This document shows positions 29,301 through 36,774 of a DNA stretch of 64,000 bases, piece by piece. Made by a program: the position numbers and the translations under genes. The number at the start of each line of letters is the position of its first letter. Position 1 is the stretch's first letter. The notes beneath the pieces were generated by a model, which was not told the origin of the DNA, did not search any database, and saw only the letters and a list, made by a program, of their open reading frames with translations. Source of the DNA: Nostoc sp. CHAB 5836 (GTDB lineage Bacteria; Cyanobacteriota; Cyanobacteriia; Cyanobacteriales; Nostocaceae); contig NZ_JAIVFV010000007.1 in NCBI RefSeq assembly GCF_020829445.1, positions 1-64,000 on the forward strand, in the 5' to 3' direction.

Positions 29301-30442
29301 GGTACTTCGCCATCATTAATACCCCCATAAGCTAGAGTATTCTGCCCAGAACGCATAATTAACGCTGTACTCTTGCTTATGGAGGTATCTTGTCCAACAA
29401 CTAAACCGTCAGTATCAGGTCTAGTAATATTTATATCACCCCCAAAGCGAATATTACCCTTGCTTTCAACTAACAAAGATGCACCTGCATAGCTACCTGC
29501 AACATCCACATCGCCATTGCTGCTGATTATTGGGTCATAAAGGCTCACAAAGTTTGCCAGCTCCCCCGATACACTCCTGAGCGAAAAATTCCCACCACTG
29601 GCAACACGAGCATCAAGAGAAATAATTCCATCACTGATTAAGCTGAAATCGTCTCCACTCACAAACGGTGTTTGCGTTGGATGATTTAGCGCTAGAATAT
29701 CAATTCCTTGATTTCCCTCAATTGTGAGATTACCACCTGCTTGAGCTAAAAACAAAGTTGTCACACTGTCTCGCACCCGAACTGTACCAGTAGCTCGCAG
29801 TGTTAAATCTCTGCCTGCTTTTAACTGTCCCTGCAAATCAAGTTTGTCAGCTACTAATGTCAGGTCTTGCTTGGGTGCTAAATTTCCGGTGTTGATAATA
29901 GTCGCTCCTGGCTGACTTGTTCCATACTGCAACCCAGGTGTAATATTTACCGTCAGTAATGGCGGTGCTTGGGGATTAGTAGCACTGAAGGTACTGCCAT
30001 TAGGAAACTTGAAACTGCCTGCCGTAGTTGCAGAAAATGAGCCGCCAATATTTAACTGTGCATTCTGCCCAAAAACAATACCATTGGGATTCAGCAGGAA
30101 TAAGTTGGCTGTACCGTTAGCACGAATTAAGCCATCAATATTAGAAATTGACTTACCCGTGACTCGTGTCAGGATGTTCTGAATATCGGGTGCATTATTG
30201 AAGAAAGCAGTACTGCCATTGGGAACAGAGAACTGCTCAAAGCTGTGGAACAGATTACCCCCTCTTGTGGTTCCACCCTCAATAATTCTGGTATTACCCT
30301 CTAATGTGACGTTGGAATTATTTGGTAGAGTGCCATCTGGGGTGATTTGGGCAACTGCGCTATTTGCATAAAGGGCGATCGCACTCCCAATCGCAATTCC
30401 TAAACCTTGCAACCAATCCAAATGCGCAGTTCTAAAAGACAT
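26282..30442 (-). CDS. Filamentous hemagglutinin-type exoprotein (TpsA, two-partner secretion)
   Basis: A 1386-residue exoprotein. An N-terminal signal region (WLQGLGIAIGSAIALYANSAVA) is followed by a TPS secretion domain: ITPDGTLPN, NLFHSFEQFSV and NLFLLNPNGIVFG (about 115-127). The body is a long beta-helix of Gly/Asn/Ser-rich repeats (INITATAGSVFLRN occurs twice almost unchanged, with many SGQGDAG and GGDIN units). The C-terminus (ACTPGTRQF, LVEASGWVIDRNG) is typical of cyanobacterial members. Such proteins are secreted by a TpsB outer-membrane transporter, which is not in this window. The gene ends inside the start of the CHAT gene (operon). It is divergent from the crystallin peptide genes across a 617-bp spacer. 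Confidence 0.92.
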   Translation of the reverse strand: MSFRTAHLDWLQGLGIAIGSAIALYANSAVAQITPDGTLPNNSNVTLEGNTRIIEGGTTRGGNLFHSFEQFSVPNGSTAFFNNAPDIQNILTRVTGKSISNIDGLIRANGTANLFLLNPNGIVFGQNAQLNIGGSFSATTAGSFKFPNGSTFSATNPQAPPLLTVNITPGLQYGTSQPGATIINTGNLAPKQDLTLVADKLDLQGQLKAGRDLTLRATGTVRVRDSVTTLFLAQAGGNLTIEGNQGIDILALNHPTQTPFVSGDDFSLISDGIISLDARVASGGNFSLRSVSGELANFVSLYDPIISSNGDVDVAGSYAGASLLVESKGNIRFGGDINITRPDTDGLVVGQDTSISKSTALIMRSGQNTLAYGGINDGEVPALNSGTVPEGITLGGDVSLQPFNGTGGIVSLTTASGDVSTKGITTNGGAIAINSAGAIKTNEQDLVTINGANNGGDISLKATNGNITTNNLFSYSRSNSGNAGNGGNISLEAKNGSITTGKLNANTFQINSGNGGKIMLQAEGDITTTGMRSDGGKFGISGDITINSDTGTILINGGKINSENYGTLKGGDINITATAGSVFLRNRARLSASTRGQGDAGSVNIFARDTVSFDDISAASTSTETNSTGNGGDINITATAGSVFLRNGAQLSANTSGQGDAGNVVINAREKVSFDGAVAIISPNGAFIPFRSGAFSNVQQTGVGKGGNIQISADSVSVTNGAQLSTSTYGQADAGNSGGISIDTGTLTVAHNSELNSSITPGGRGRAGDINIKARDLVLFDGGFALSRLEKGGSGSAGNIRITTDGSVRVTGIPSSVAKDQTGQLVSATFGEGDAGSITIKAGNNVEFDGRGSDAYTLVAGDRGVGNAGNITINSQSLAVRNGARLVARTENRGDAGSVNIIAKDSVSLNNGFIDSLVTREAVGKGGDINIRAGSLSLTNGAKIQTDTSGQGNAGKIEINASDFVGVSGSSGLFTSTASNSGGQAGDITVNVPEIQLSGSNSGLFAQTSSTGNAGKLILQPLGNEQNLKVNFQSGAQISASTSSSGQGGTLTITAPESITLTGNGSIISAETTGAGNGGDLTLRTGKLVARDGAQVTVSSANSGKAGNLTVDANSILLDNRAKINADTQGGGGNIFLNSPLLLLRHGSSITTNASGNDITAGNITIDAKNGFIIAVPNENSDIRADSAKSRGGNVTIKNIAGIFGIQSRNEPSPNTSDITATGATPDLSGNIEITRPDVNPSNGLVELSINLVDASNQISNACTPGTRQFQNTFVATGRGGLPMSPTEPLQDASTVSTWVKLRPEPENFANTTTQPQLTAVSTAPIPATIPIVEASGWVIDRNGNIELVAQVPQLNPHSPWQTPADCPVSQGGVKYGKTSDAKASR

Positions 30443-30489
30443 TGCACTCTCCTATTGAAAAGGTAATTTAGCTTGTCAGCCTCAATTAA

Positions 30490-30742
30490 GTATAGGTGTC
30501 AGCAAAATCAACTTATTCACAAAATGAGGATATCAGCAAATTTCTCGCTACTGGCATGACTTACAAAAAATAACCCATATACTAAATAAGCATTTTTGTC
30601 AAGGATAATGCAGTTAGAATTAGGTAAAAATATATTAAGCTAACCGTCATTGAAAGCTCAAGACTTATACGTTATTTTTCTTGCCAATCAAGACTCTGCC
30701 TTGCTTTGCGCTTATCCAAAGTCCTCCCGGCGGCTCCAAATA
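30490..30742. repeat. Duplicated upstream region of crystallin peptide gene, copy 1
   Basis: The segment starting GTATAGGTGTCAGCAAAATC repeats at 31567 (offset 1077 bp) with only a few changes up to GGCGGCTCCAAATA. It carries the 35-bp element and runs into the 72-bp tandem repeats. The duplication therefore covers the promoter, the repeats and the leader part of the gene. Confidence 0.85.
30635..30669 (+). promoter_or_regulatory. 35-bp conserved upstream element (copy 1)
   Basis: TTAAGCTAACCGTCATTGAA followed by AGCTCAAGACTTATA. Nearly identical copies lie at 31715-31748 and, on the minus strand, 22389-22423. It is 390 bp upstream of the first crystallin peptide gene. A promoter or activator-binding role is inferred from conservation. 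Confidence 0.65.
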
Positions 30743-31004
30743 GTGAATAAACTCATGTCACTGCTACCAATTAAGAATCAGAAGGCAAAGCTAAAAAACC
30801 TCTGATTCCCGACAGTGAATAAAATCATGTCACTGCTACCAATTAAGAATCAGAAGGCAAAGCTAAAAAACCTCTGATTCCCGACAGTGAATAAAATCAT
30901 GTCACTGCTACCAATTAAGAATCAGAAGCGAAAGCTAAAAAACCTCTGATTCCTAACAGTGAATAAACTCACGTCACTGCTACCAATTAAGAATCAGAGT
31001 CAAG
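30743..31004. repeat. 72-bp tandem repeat array, about 3.6 copies, each with a hairpin
   Basis: Units start GTGAATAAA at 30743, 30815, 30887 and 30959. Each unit holds AATCAGA and TCTGATT separated by an A-rich loop, so each can form a stem. A 1.7-copy array precedes the second crystallin gene (31822-31945) and a diverged single unit lies at 42382-42467. Spacing and position just before the ribosome site suggest a transcribed 5' leader. Confidence 0.85.
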
Positions 31005-31059
31005 GCAAACCAGCGATTACCTTCAGTTCAAACACAATCTGAAACTCAGGAGAAAAAGA

Positions 31060-31404
31060 ATGTCTAACATCAACAACCAAACCCAAGACCTTTACAGCAT
31101 CGAAGCTGTGCAAGACCTTTCCCATGAAACTGCTGCTGCTATTTCTGGCGGTGCTGCATTGGAACTCTACGATGACAGCAATTTTAGGAGGCTGTTAGTG
31201 CAGACAAACCAGGGTACTCGAAATGTGGGCGATCGCGTAAATGACCGTATTACCTCGATTGTAGTCAACGAGGGTGTTTGGAGATTCTACACAGATTCTC
31301 AATTTCGAGGTGTTTCTGCCGATTTGGGACGAGGACGTTATGCAAATATTGGTCTCGGTATAATTCCTAATGATTCAATCACATCCTTTAGGAGGATTAG
31401 ATAG
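31060..31404 (+). CDS. Double-glycine-leader beta/gamma-crystallin peptide, copy 1
   Basis: A 114-residue secreted-peptide precursor. Residues 1-32 are a double-glycine leader (VQDLSHETAAAISGG), the type cut by C39-peptidase ABC exporters. The remaining 82 or so residues form a beta/gamma-crystallin-like domain with two Greek-key type motifs (LELYDDSNFRR and WRFYTDSQFRG) and NDRITSI / NDSITSF signatures that in this family often bind calcium. The ATG at 31060 has AGGAG 8 bp upstream. A paralogue with the same leader lies at 31997, and the predicted exporter is at 32614. Function unknown; possibly an extracellular matrix or toxin-like protein. Confidence 0.88.
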   Translation: MSNINNQTQDLYSIEAVQDLSHETAAAISGGAALELYDDSNFRRLLVQTNQGTRNVGDRVNDRITSIVVNEGVWRFYTDSQFRGVSADLGRGRYANIGLGIIPNDSITSFRRIR

Positions 31405-31566
31405 GTTGAGCTAACACGGGAGCAATGCGATTTTGTGACATGCTTAAAATTCAGGTGCTAAATCACCTATTTAGGGGTGCGTTCGCAGCCAAATAACTGT
31501 TTTTATTGGGAATCTGGCTCTGTAACTGAGAATTAAAGTCGGATCTAACAAAATCGCATCGCTCCC

Positions 31567-31821
31567 GTATAGGTGTCAGCAAAATCAACTTATTCACAAA
31601 ATGAGGATATCAGCAAATTTCTCGCTACTGGCATGACTTACAAGAAACAAAAAATTTTATACTAACTAAGCATTTTTGTCAAAAATAATGCAGTTGGAAT
31701 TAGGTAAAAATATATTAAGCTAACTTCATTGAAAGCTCAAGACTTATACGTTATTTTTCTTGCCAATTAAGACTCTGCCTTGCTTTGCGCTTATCCAAAG
31801 TCCTCTCGGCGGCTCCAAATA
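31567..31821. repeat. Duplicated upstream region of crystallin peptide gene, copy 2
   Basis: Second copy of the segment at 30490-30742, 1077 bp downstream, starting GTATAGGTGTCAGC. It ends at the start of the second 72-bp repeat array. Confidence 0.85.
31715..31748 (+). promoter_or_regulatory. 35-bp conserved upstream element (copy 2)
   Basis: TTAAGCTAACTTCATTGAAA then GCTCAAGACTTATA, one base shorter than copy 1 at the CCG/TT position. It lies 249 bp upstream of the second crystallin gene. Role inferred. Confidence 0.6.
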
Positions 31822-31945
31822 GTGAATAAACTCATGTCACTGCTACCAATTAAGAATCAGAAGCGAAAGCTAAAAAACCTCTGATTCCTAACAGTGAATA
31901 AACTCATGTCACTGCTACCAATTAAGAATCAGAAGCGAAAGCTAA
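31822..31945. repeat. 72-bp tandem repeat array, about 1.7 copies
   Basis: Units start at 31822 and 31894 with the same hairpin arms (AATCAGA / TCTGATT) as the array at 30743. The copy number differs between the two duplicated genes, consistent with slippage or recombination between units. Confidence 0.85.
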
Positions 31946-31996
31946 ACCAGCGATTACCTTCAGTTCAAACACAATTTTAAACTCAGGAGAAAAACA

Positions 31997-32362
31997 ATGT
32001 CTAACATCAACAACCACGGAGCAGGTATGAACAACATTGAAATTAGTCCACTTTTTCAAGATCTGACATCTGAGCAGGGTGCTGCTATTCAGGGTGGAGC
32101 AGCAATGGAATTTTTTGAAGATGTAAACTTTGGAAAAACTACATCAGGTGTCGTTACTAATGATTTGCCTTACGTCGGTGATTTTTGGAACGATAAAATA
32201 TCGTCAATTAAAGTCTACTCTGGTCAATGGGTATTTTGGTCAGATGCTAACTTTAGTGGTTCAGGTATAATTTTGGGACCAGGAGAATATTCTGACCTCA
32301 CAAGTTTAAACGGAGGGGTATATAATGATGTCATTTCCTCAGCACAAGCAACCATTAGATAA
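31997..32362 (+). CDS. Double-glycine-leader beta/gamma-crystallin peptide, copy 2
   Basis: A 121-residue precursor whose first six residues match copy 1 (MSNINN). Its leader ends LFQDLTSEQGAAIQGG. The mature part has the crystallin motifs MEFFEDVNFGKT and WVFWSDANFSGSG plus NDKISSIKVYSG and NDVISSAQ. The ribosome site (AGGAG) and about 450 bp upstream are a near copy of the first gene, while the mature part has diverged strongly. It precedes a strong hairpin (32449-32478) and the C39 exporter gene. Probably exported and trimmed after Gly-Gly; function unknown. Confidence 0.88.
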   Translation: MSNINNHGAGMNNIEISPLFQDLTSEQGAAIQGGAAMEFFEDVNFGKTTSGVVTNDLPYVGDFWNDKISSIKVYSGQWVFWSDANFSGSGIILGPGEYSDLTSLNGGVYNDVISSAQATIR

Positions 32363-32448
32363 TGACGAACTGACGTTACGCTTTGGAATTACCAACAACT
32401 CCATCTCATTCTTTGAGTAGTTTTTGTAGGGAGGTTGGAACGAAATGA

Positions 32449-32478
32449 AACCCAACATAGTCTAGGCTATGTTGGGTT
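32449..32478 (+). terminator. 12-bp perfect hairpin after crystallin gene 2
   Basis: AACCCAACATAG, loop TCTAGG, then CTATGTTGGGTT. The T-tract after it is weak (ATTCAG), so it is either an intrinsic terminator with partial strength or an RNA-processing stem between the peptide gene and the exporter gene. Confidence 0.6.
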
Positions 32479-32525
32479 ATTCAGAGCGTCATCAAATCTA
32501 GTGATTTTTGTCTACAGGGCAAAGC

Positions 32526-32554
32526 TGCCTCAGAAATCTATATTCTGAGGCAGT
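32526..32554 (+). terminator. Second hairpin just upstream of the exporter gene
   Basis: CTGCCTCAGAA, a short loop, then TTCTGAGGCAG; 11-bp stem ending 60 bp before the ATG of the exporter gene. It has no T-run, so it may be a 5' leader structure. Confidence 0.5.
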
Positions 32555-32613
32555 TGAATATCGGTATTGATCTGTGTTGCCTCTACGGCATCAAAAACTT
32601 CAGTAATTTAACT

Positions 32614-34806
32614 ATGAAATACTACAGTGTACTGCAACACAGTGAAGAAGACTGTGGTGCTGCAAGCCTTGCCACAGTTGCCAAACACTACGGACGCACC
32701 TTTGCCCTCAACCGCGTGCGAGAAGCAGTGGGCACAGGTTCGCGGGGAACCACACTACTAGGTTTGAGACGGGGAGCAGAAACTCTAGGATTCCATGCTC
32801 GTCAAGTTCAAGCCACCGCACAACTACTAGAAAAATTAAATGAAGTTCCCTTGCCCGCCATCATTCACTGGAAAGGCTACCACTGGGTGGTATTTTACGG
32901 TATAAAAGGGAAAAAATGTATTATCTCTGACCCGGCATTTGGTATCCGTTATCTCAGCTTAAAAGAGTTAATGGCGGGTTGGAGTGATGGTGTGATGCTG
33001 CTGCTGATGCCAGACGACAGCCGCTTCTATGAGCAAGCAGAAGATAAAATTGGCGGTTTTGGGCGCTTTTTTGCCCGGATATTACCCTATCGTAACCTGC
33101 TGATTCAGGCGATCGCCATCAACTTTGCGATCGGGCTATTGTCCCTCGCCTCCCCCTTAATGATGCAACTCCTCACCGATGACGTACTAGTGCGGGGAGA
33201 TACCCAACTGCTAACAACAGTGGCAATTGGCGTCATAGCCATGAACCTCATTCAAAATGCCATTGGTTTGGTACAATCTCACCTGATTGGTCATTTTGGT
33301 CAACGGTTGCAATACGGGCTAATTCTAGAATACGGGCGAAAACTGTTGCGCTTACCCCTATCATATTTTGAAGCCCGTCGCAGTGGGGAAGTGGTTAGCC
33401 GGATTGCAGATGTTCATACCATCAATAATCTAGTTTCCCAAATTGTCCTTGGTTTACCCAGTCAATTTTTTGTGGCTCTGGTATCCTTGGGTTTCATGCT
33501 TTTCTATAGTTGGGAACTTACTCTAGCTTCCCTCGCCGCTTTTATCATTGTCACAGGAGTAAACCTGCTTTTTCTTCCCGCCTTGCGCCAGAAAACCCGC
33601 AGCCTCATCGTTAAAGGAACGGAAAATCAAGGCTTTTTAGTCGAAACCTTTCACGGTGTTCAAGTTCTCAAAACCACCCAAGCTACAGAACAAGCTTGGC
33701 AAGAATATCAGACAAATTTTGGTCGGATTGCTAACTTAGGCTGGAATACTATGAAGTTGGGGCTTTACAGCAGCACAGTCACTAGTATTCTTTCCAATTT
33801 GACGAGTATTGGCATACTCTGGTTCGGTTCTAGCTTGGTGATTAATCAGACATTATCCATCGGTCAACTGCTGGCGTACAGTGGGATGAGTGGCAGCTTT
33901 CTTGGGTTTTTATCGTCAGTAGTCGGGCTAATTGATGAATTTATCACTGCTCAAATTGTCGTTCAGCGCTTGACAGAAGTCATAGATGCTACCCCAGAAG
34001 ATGAAAATGACTTTAAAAAACCTTGGGCAGAAATTTCTGGCAATGCAGATATTATTTGTTCTCAAGTTAACTTTCACCATGCTGGTAGAACTGACCTGTT
34101 AGAAAATTTTTCTTTAACTATCCCTGGTGGTAAAGTAATAGCCTTAATCGGTCAATCTGGCTGTGGTAAAAGCTCTCTTGGGAAATTAATTACTGGTTTA
34201 TATCAAGTCCAATCTGGTAACATTCGTTATGGTTTATATAACCAGCAAGACTTATCTTTAGAATGTTTACGGCAGCAAGTCGTATTAGTTCCCCAAGAAC
34301 CTCATTTCTGGAGTCGTTCGATTGTTGATAATTTTCGCTTCAGTTATCCTGATATTAGTTTTGAACACATAGTCAAAGCTTGCCAAATTGCTGGTGCAGA
34401 TGAATTCATTAGCAAATTACCCGATAAATATCAAACTGTTTTGGGCGAATTTGGTGCAAATCTTTCTGGCGGACAAAGACAGAGATTAGCTATAGCTAGA
34501 GCAATTGTTACTGACCCACCTGTATTAATTTTAGATGAATCCACAGGCGCTCTTGACCCAGTAAGTGAAACTCAAGTTTTGGATAGATTACTTGCTCACC
34601 GTCAAGGCAAAACCACAATTATGATTAGCCACCGGACTCAAGTTATCAAACGGGCTGATTGGATTGTGCTGCTTGAAAATGGACGCTTAAAAACTCAAGG
34701 AACTCCCGAAGAATTACGTCAGAATCCTGGAGAGCATTTAAGCTTTATTGATGAAATTCCTTTTTCTAATAATGGGTTTAAATCTTCTTTGGTTCTTCGG
34801 AATTAG
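32614..34806 (+). CDS. C39-peptidase-containing ABC exporter (PCAT) for double-glycine peptides
   Basis: A 730-residue bacteriocin-type exporter that cuts leaders after Gly-Gly and exports the cargo. The N-terminal C39 peptidase has catalytic Cys14 (SEEDCGAAS), His in GYHWVVF and Asp in ISDPAFG. Six membrane helices follow (about 150-430). The nucleotide-binding domain has Walker A GQSGCGKSS, signature LSGGQRQR and Walker B VLILDEST. The chosen ATG at 32614 gives MKYYSVLQHSEEDCG, matching the start of the second exporter at 63956; a TTG at 32554 is also open but would add 20 odd residues. It follows two double-glycine peptide genes and precedes an HlyD gene, so these form an export unit. Confidence 0.95.
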   Translation: MKYYSVLQHSEEDCGAASLATVAKHYGRTFALNRVREAVGTGSRGTTLLGLRRGAETLGFHARQVQATAQLLEKLNEVPLPAIIHWKGYHWVVFYGIKGKKCIISDPAFGIRYLSLKELMAGWSDGVMLLLMPDDSRFYEQAEDKIGGFGRFFARILPYRNLLIQAIAINFAIGLLSLASPLMMQLLTDDVLVRGDTQLLTTVAIGVIAMNLIQNAIGLVQSHLIGHFGQRLQYGLILEYGRKLLRLPLSYFEARRSGEVVSRIADVHTINNLVSQIVLGLPSQFFVALVSLGFMLFYSWELTLASLAAFIIVTGVNLLFLPALRQKTRSLIVKGTENQGFLVETFHGVQVLKTTQATEQAWQEYQTNFGRIANLGWNTMKLGLYSSTVTSILSNLTSIGILWFGSSLVINQTLSIGQLLAYSGMSGSFLGFLSSVVGLIDEFITAQIVVQRLTEVIDATPEDENDFKKPWAEISGNADIICSQVNFHHAGRTDLLENFSLTIPGGKVIALIGQSGCGKSSLGKLITGLYQVQSGNIRYGLYNQQDLSLECLRQQVVLVPQEPHFWSRSIVDNFRFSYPDISFEHIVKACQIAGADEFISKLPDKYQTVLGEFGANLSGGQRQRLAIARAIVTDPPVLILDESTGALDPVSETQVLDRLLAHRQGKTTIMISHRTQVIKRADWIVLLENGRLKTQGTPEELRQNPGEHLSFIDEIPFSNNGFKSSLVLRN

Positions 34807-35222
34807 TTAATGTTTATAAAAAAAGTGAAGGTTCAAAACCTCGCCCCTTGTGGGTGGCTTAGTACAACTTTGCATAAATTCGTGGCGAATTGAGGGTTGA
34901 AATTTAAACGCATAGGCGCTTCTCTACGAGACGCTACGCGAACGTCTTCCCGCAGGGTAGGATCGCAAAGGTTAGCGCAGAGGAACGCAAAGGTTTAATC
35001 CAATACGGTTCACAAAAGGGCTGAAACTCTTTTTTTACGAACCACAGAGGCGCAGAGAACACAGAGAGAAGGAGAAGGAGGAAATGCTTAAATGAACTGT
35101 ATTGAGGTTTAATCAAGGAAATTTTTTTCGCTACGAACTTGTGAAATTATGTACTTAGTCTAATTGCGAATTAAGAAAAAGCGAATTGATTTCATTGGGT
35201 ATTTTATATCTACTCAGCACTT
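34807..35222. other. Intergenic spacer with dispersed repeats
   Basis: About 416 bp between the exporter and HlyD genes. It contains fragments of common cyanobacterial repeats (CTACGAGACGCTACGCG at 34925 and ACAGAGGCGCAGAGAACACA at 35044). I see no convincing gene; the short minus-strand frame at 34934-35116 runs through repeats. HlyD may have its own promoter here. Confidence 0.5.
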
Positions 35223-36725
35223 ATGGTTAGTAACTCTCAAAAAAATTTTTTACCATTAGTTCAAGACAACGAGTTTCTCCCACCAATTAGTCGTTGGACT
35301 ACATTTGGCGGACTATTTATCCTGTTTGCGTTGTCGTTAGCTGTTCCTGTGGCTGCGGTTGTTAAATATAAAGTTACGGTCAAAGGTCAAGCTGTTGTCC
35401 GTCCTGCGGGTGAATTGCGAATTGTGCAAGCGGCGACAGAAGGACAGGTAATGCAGATTTACGTCAAAGAAAATCAAACGCTGCAAACAGGAGATAAAAT
35501 TGCCACTATTGACGACTCTCGACTGCAAACTAAAAAAAACCAGCTACAAACCAATATTCAACAAGCTAGGTTACAACTAATTCAAACCGTTCCGCAAATT
35601 AATGCAATAGATAGTCAAATTCGAGCCGAAAGCGATCGCACTAATCGGACTATCGCCTCTGCTAAAGCTGAATTGCAGGGACGCGATCGCGCTCATCAAG
35701 ACAAAAATATTACCAGTATCGCTGAACTCCAAGAAGCATCAGCCAATGTCAAAATGGCCCAAGAAGAATTATATGCAGGGCTTGCACAGTTACAATCAGC
35801 ATTAGCTAATCTCCACGCTACTGAGGCTGCTTTAGGAGCCGCGACATCAAAGCAGAACCGATATGAAAGTGCTGCTAAACAAGGAGCATTATCCCGCGAC
35901 CAACTAGAAGAAGTACAGCTGGCTGTCAAACAGCAGGAACAAGCTGTACAGGCGCAAAAAGCCACTTATAAAGCCCAAGAAAAAACAAATGAACGGCTAA
36001 AACAAGCTGTTAATGGGGCTATTGCTAGACGCGATCGCGCTCAAGCAGTTCTCAATCCCAGCAATGCAGAGGTAGCAATGGCGACTGAACGCATTGCTCA
36101 AGAAAAAGCCCCTGGGGAAGTGAATAAAGCATCCTTAGAAAGAGAACTTCAAGCACTTATAAAACAGAAAATTGAAATCGAAAAACAATTAGAGCGCGAT
36201 ACTAGCGAATTTAAGCAAGCTGAAATTGACCTGAAGCAAACTACTATTACCGCTACAGCAGACGGGATTATTTCCAAGCTCAATTTGAGAAACCCCGGTC
36301 AAACTCTCCGGGCTGGGGAAGAAGTTGTGCAAATTGTTCCTAGTCATGCACCTTTAGTTATCAAAGCAGCTGTCGGTTCTGAAGAAAAAGGTAAGGTAAA
36401 AGTCGGTCAAAAGGTGCAAATGCGAGTCACAGCTTGTCCTTATCCTGATTACGGTACTCTCAAAGGGGAAGTAAAAGCGATCGCCCCAGATGCTGTTAGT
36501 TCGCAAAAAAACGATGCAAACTCTGATACAAATTCTATCCCCAGAGCAACTGCTGTAGGCGCTTTTTACGAAGTCACAATTGAGCCAGAGAAACTTGCTT
36601 TAGGTCGCACTACAAAGAAATGTCAAATTCAATTGGGTATGGATGGCAGGGTTGATATTATTACCCGCGAAGAAACTGTACTGCAATTCTTGCTCCGCAA
36701 GGCAAGGTTAATGACGGATTTGTGA
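35223..36725 (+). CDS. HlyD-family membrane fusion protein
   Basis: A 500-residue periplasmic adaptor linking an inner-membrane ABC exporter to an outer-membrane channel. It has a cytoplasmic N-terminus, one membrane helix (FGGLFILFALSLAVPVAA, about 30-47) and a lipoyl-type half (GEVMQIYVKENQTLQTGDKI-like, about 75-95). A long coiled coil follows (about 100-330, rich in Ala/Gln/Glu), then the second lipoyl half (ADGIISKLNLRNPGQTLRAG) and a C-terminal beta domain. It follows the C39 exporter on the same strand and is its likely partner. A decayed piece of a related gene lies at 59889-59942. No TolC-type channel is in the window. Confidence 0.92.
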   Translation: MVSNSQKNFLPLVQDNEFLPPISRWTTFGGLFILFALSLAVPVAAVVKYKVTVKGQAVVRPAGELRIVQAATEGQVMQIYVKENQTLQTGDKIATIDDSRLQTKKNQLQTNIQQARLQLIQTVPQINAIDSQIRAESDRTNRTIASAKAELQGRDRAHQDKNITSIAELQEASANVKMAQEELYAGLAQLQSALANLHATEAALGAATSKQNRYESAAKQGALSRDQLEEVQLAVKQQEQAVQAQKATYKAQEKTNERLKQAVNGAIARRDRAQAVLNPSNAEVAMATERIAQEKAPGEVNKASLERELQALIKQKIEIEKQLERDTSEFKQAEIDLKQTTITATADGIISKLNLRNPGQTLRAGEEVVQIVPSHAPLVIKAAVGSEEKGKVKVGQKVQMRVTACPYPDYGTLKGEVKAIAPDAVSSQKNDANSDTNSIPRATAVGAFYEVTIEPEKLALGRTTKKCQIQLGMDGRVDIITREETVLQFLLRKARLMTDL

Positions 36726-36774
36726 GATCGTCAATCACCAAATTGACGTTATTTTTCAGTTATAAAGGAAAATT

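Noticed and set aside
26508-29330. Many plus-strand frames opposite the hemagglutinin gene
   Set aside because: They are antisense shadows of the repetitive exoprotein gene.
30743-31004. 72-bp repeats as a CRISPR array
   Set aside because: The whole 72-bp unit repeats with no unique spacers, and no cas gene is present.
34934-35116. 60-residue minus frame between exporter and hlyD
   Set aside because: It consists of common repeat sequence and has no ribosome site or family match.
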